A DNA stretch of 64,000 bases from assembly GCA_934047225.1 (NCBI GenBank), contig OW203988.1, positions 10,822,229 through 10,886,228 of the forward strand. The letters are read 5' to 3'. Below, one piece after another: positions 61,859-64,000 of this stretch. The position numbers were made by a program, and so were the translations under genes. Every line of letters begins with the position of its first letter. The first letter of the stretch is position 1. The notes below the pieces were generated by a model. The model saw only the letters and a program-made list of their open reading frames with translations, searched no databases and was not told the origin of the DNA. This stretch comes from Ypsolopha sequella. Taxonomy: Eukaryota > Arthropoda > Insecta > Lepidoptera > Ypsolophidae.

Positions 61859-64000
61859 ATGTTGTGCATAAACTGTCGAGAACCATGTGAAGGTCGAAGG
61901 ACTTATACGTGGGCTTCTCGAGAAGAACTACACATTGAAATAGCTCAGATTATTATCGAGGAGCTAATGGAGAGACAGGTAATAAAAATATTATTGTTTT
62001 GTACCCTATCAGTAAGACGCTGGCCTATCAATCTTATTATATTATTAACACCGACCGACCATGGACTTACGTGAGTTTTACGGAACTTATGTAGTATTTG
62101 TTGCTTTAAGGAAAACACCGTGATAAAACCTGCATGCCCTAAAAAGCGTGTATTTGTGTCCGAGGTACGGCGATAGGGCTCACCACCCATCACGATTAGA
62201 CCGTAATAAATCGTCGGTGAACGGTGGGTGACGAATGTTACTACTCAATAACACCACAGTCTACACTCTGAAACACCCCTGACAACCACTGATACTATAG
62301 TACCTACTTACGAAAGGATCTCTGCAACTGCGTGGGATGTGTTTTCATATTTTTTTTTTTGTTTATTTGAATGGTATAAAAAATTGTATTACAGTGACTG
62401 TGGTGTAAAACATCGATGTAGGATTTTAAAGAAAAACTTATTTACGTATTGTCGTAGTAAATCTTCTAAGTTATCTTCTAAGAAACGTACCAGGTGCGGC
62501 TTATCAGAATCGAGAGGTGAGCTGTCCGAGATATTGTCGCTGTGTGTATGCGTTAGTTCATGCGTACTGGCACGCACACATGTTAGCCGCACCTGGTACG
62601 TTTCTTAGAAAATAGCTTACTATTGTGTTTTAACTATGGTATTGTCTTTTAGGAAGAACCGACGGACATCATTTGCCGACCATGTTGGCAAAGAGCTGAA
62701 AGAACGCATCTACGACGTATTCGCGAGGCACGTCAGGACGATGTACCAGTGGATGAGCCTGCCGAAGAAGTCGATAACCGTCACCCTATAACATTGACTT
62801 TGCCGGGATTTGTTCGGACACCGAACACTGCCAATAGCTGTATTTATCAACATTGCGAGAATGTTTCTAGACATAAAATACCAAATGAAGTGGTTTTGCG
62901 TATGCTGTGTCGTTACGCTCTATTCATACCAGATATTGCTCGAGTTTGTCAAGAACACTTAGAGCAGGACGTTTGGCATACACTGCCGTTACAAGAAAAT
63001 CTGATTGAAGATTTTACAGCCTCCCAAATAGTAAGTGCTCTGACGATTTTGACTAGTCATATTACAATAGATGTTTTAAACTTCGAGGAATATCGAGTAA
63101 TAAATGAAAATGAATTCCACGATTGGACAGGCCTTACTCATGAGCAGTTTACTGATTTACTCGAAAATACTCCAAGTCTTAATGATAACAGTCAACAGAA
63201 GACTATATTGGCGGCTTTATTAGTTAAACTTCGAACAGGAGATTCAAACGCAAGACTTGCAAGATTATTCAAAACAAGTGAATCCCGTTTTCAGCGGCTG
63301 TTAACAATTGGCAGAGATTCAATGATGCGTGATTTTGTTCCCTTGCACTTAGGGTTCGACCATATGTCTAGAGAAGATGTGGCCCAAAGAAACTTACTGA
63401 TTCCAGAAACACTATTTGGAAATCCGGGTAGTCCCCCAGGAGAAAGAAAGGCCATAATAATGTGCGATGGTACATATATATACAATCAGAAAAGTGCAAA
63501 CTACCCTTTCCAAAGAAAATCTTTCAGCAGTAACCATAAACACAGGAATCTTACGAAACCATTTTTATTCGTGTGTTGTGATGGTCATATAATTGATGTG
63601 TCCGGACCACATGCTGCTACCACTTCTGACGCAACAATAATCAATTCTGTGATAGATAACGAAGAGAGTGTCATTCATTGGTTTTTTGGACCAGGGGATG
63701 TTTTTATTTTGGATCGTGGCTTTAGAGACGCAATACACAACCTACAATCTCATGGATATTCAGTACATATGCCACAAACAAAATATGCCAACGAGACCCA
63801 GCTTACGACCGAACAAGCAAATAACTCCAGACGTGTGACAATATGTCGTTGGGTGATAGAGGTAGTAAATGGGCGAATTAAAAGGGATTTTCGCTTGTTG
63901 CGCGTTGTATTTAACAATCGCGCCTTATTCCACATGATGGAATACTTTAAAATCAGTGCAGCAATAATAAATGCGTACCATACATTAATTGTGGACAATG
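61859..64000 (+). CDS. ISL2EU/Harbinger-type DDE transposase (or domesticated derivative), uninterrupted, cut by window edge
   Basis: Exon 1 (61859-61978, donor GTAATA, 40 residues) has MLCINCREPCEGR with a Cys-x2-Cys pair. Exon 2 begins at 62653 after CTTTTAG in phase 0 and is open to the edge (at least 489 residues in total). It starts with ICRPCW, a second Cys-x2-Cys, then CIYQHCEN ... RVCQEHL, a C2CH THAP-like finger. The DDE core is CDGTYIYNQKSANYPFQRKS (Asp 312), FVCCDGHIIDVSGPH, FILDRGFRDA (Asp 394) and CRWVIEVVNGRIKRDF (Glu 443), the pattern of DDE_Tnp_4 proteins of the ISL2EU/PIF-Harbinger group. No stop or shift is visible. The intron holds a SINE and a palindromic MITE. Whether it is a live element or a host-adopted gene cannot be decided without the right flank. 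Confidence 0.8.
62075..62320 (+). repeat. tRNA-derived SINE body, copy 6 (in transposase intron)
   Basis: AAGGAAAACACCGTGATAAA, CCTGCATGCCCTAAAAAGCG, GTATTTGTGTCC and TCGTCGGTGAACGGTGGGTG match the body of copy 1. The tRNA head is missing. Confidence 0.65.
62478..62614. mobile_element. 137-bp palindromic MITE
   Basis: TTCTAAGAAACGTACCAGGT and GTGCGGCT pair with AGCCGCAC and CTGGTACGTTTCTTAGAA. The inner part shares AGATATTGTCGCTGTGTG and the ACTGGCACGCACACA segment with 44090-44165. It lies in the transposase intron. Confidence 0.75.

Overview
The window looks like AT-rich, repeat-dense insect DNA, most probably Lepidoptera. The evidence is a spliced animal gene with a regular intron-exon structure, a tRNA-derived SINE family, RTE, Jockey, I and CR1 type LINE pieces, P, mariner, Harbinger-like and hAT-like DNA elements, and several repeat motifs I know from moth and butterfly genomes. 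The species is not identifiable from the sequence alone.

Host genes. (1) At the left edge, minus strand, 1-410 is the 5' part of OSGEPL1/Qri7, the mitochondrial tRNA t6A enzyme; it has a mitochondrial leader and runs off the edge. (2) A nine-exon plus-strand gene from 32075 to 50193 encodes a complete 388-residue TraB-domain protein (TRABD). All splice sites and phases fit, and about 18 kb of introns are filled with mobile elements. (3) Two minus-strand exons at 15402-15531 and 13880-14115 look like the end of an unrecognised gene. (4) Two equal 117-nt phase-0 exons at 58900 and 59227, plus a diverged third copy at 56203, look like a duplicated-exon gene on the plus strand.

Mobile elements by region. 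0-16 kb: a palindromic word array, a THAP-domain fossil, small inverted-repeat elements, a decayed Harbinger-type Myb/SANT accessory gene with a duplicated exon-intron unit, a retroposon with a hAT-like MITE next to it, LINE tail fragments, and a 440-bp foldback. 15.7-19.7 kb: a second word array abutting an I-type LINE (endonuclease, RT, RNase H). 19.7-23.3 kb: a decayed transposase whose D-to-E spacing (82 residues between) matches the DD82E/Sailor group of the IS630-Tc1-mariner superfamily. 24.6-28.9 kb: a nearly complete P element with inverted termini, a THAP-bearing transposase and a target duplication. 35.9-41.1 kb: a TA-flanked 500-bp-class element split by a full-length CR1-like LINE whose two ORFs are intact. 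46.6-47.6 kb: a foldback (FB-like) element with tandem units inside its arms. 56.3-57.6 kb: a complete but dead mariner. 61.9-64 kb: an uninterrupted transposase gene of ISL2EU/Harbinger type, cut by the window edge.

Most of the window is therefore a layered transposon landscape around two housekeeping genes. Nesting gives a relative order in places: the MITE preceded the LINE at 36 kb, and a small hairpin MITE preceded the P element at 24.6 kb. The least explained sequence types are the two arrays of short palindromic words (805-1090 and 15700-16005). I saw no CRISPR array, operon or bacterial feature.
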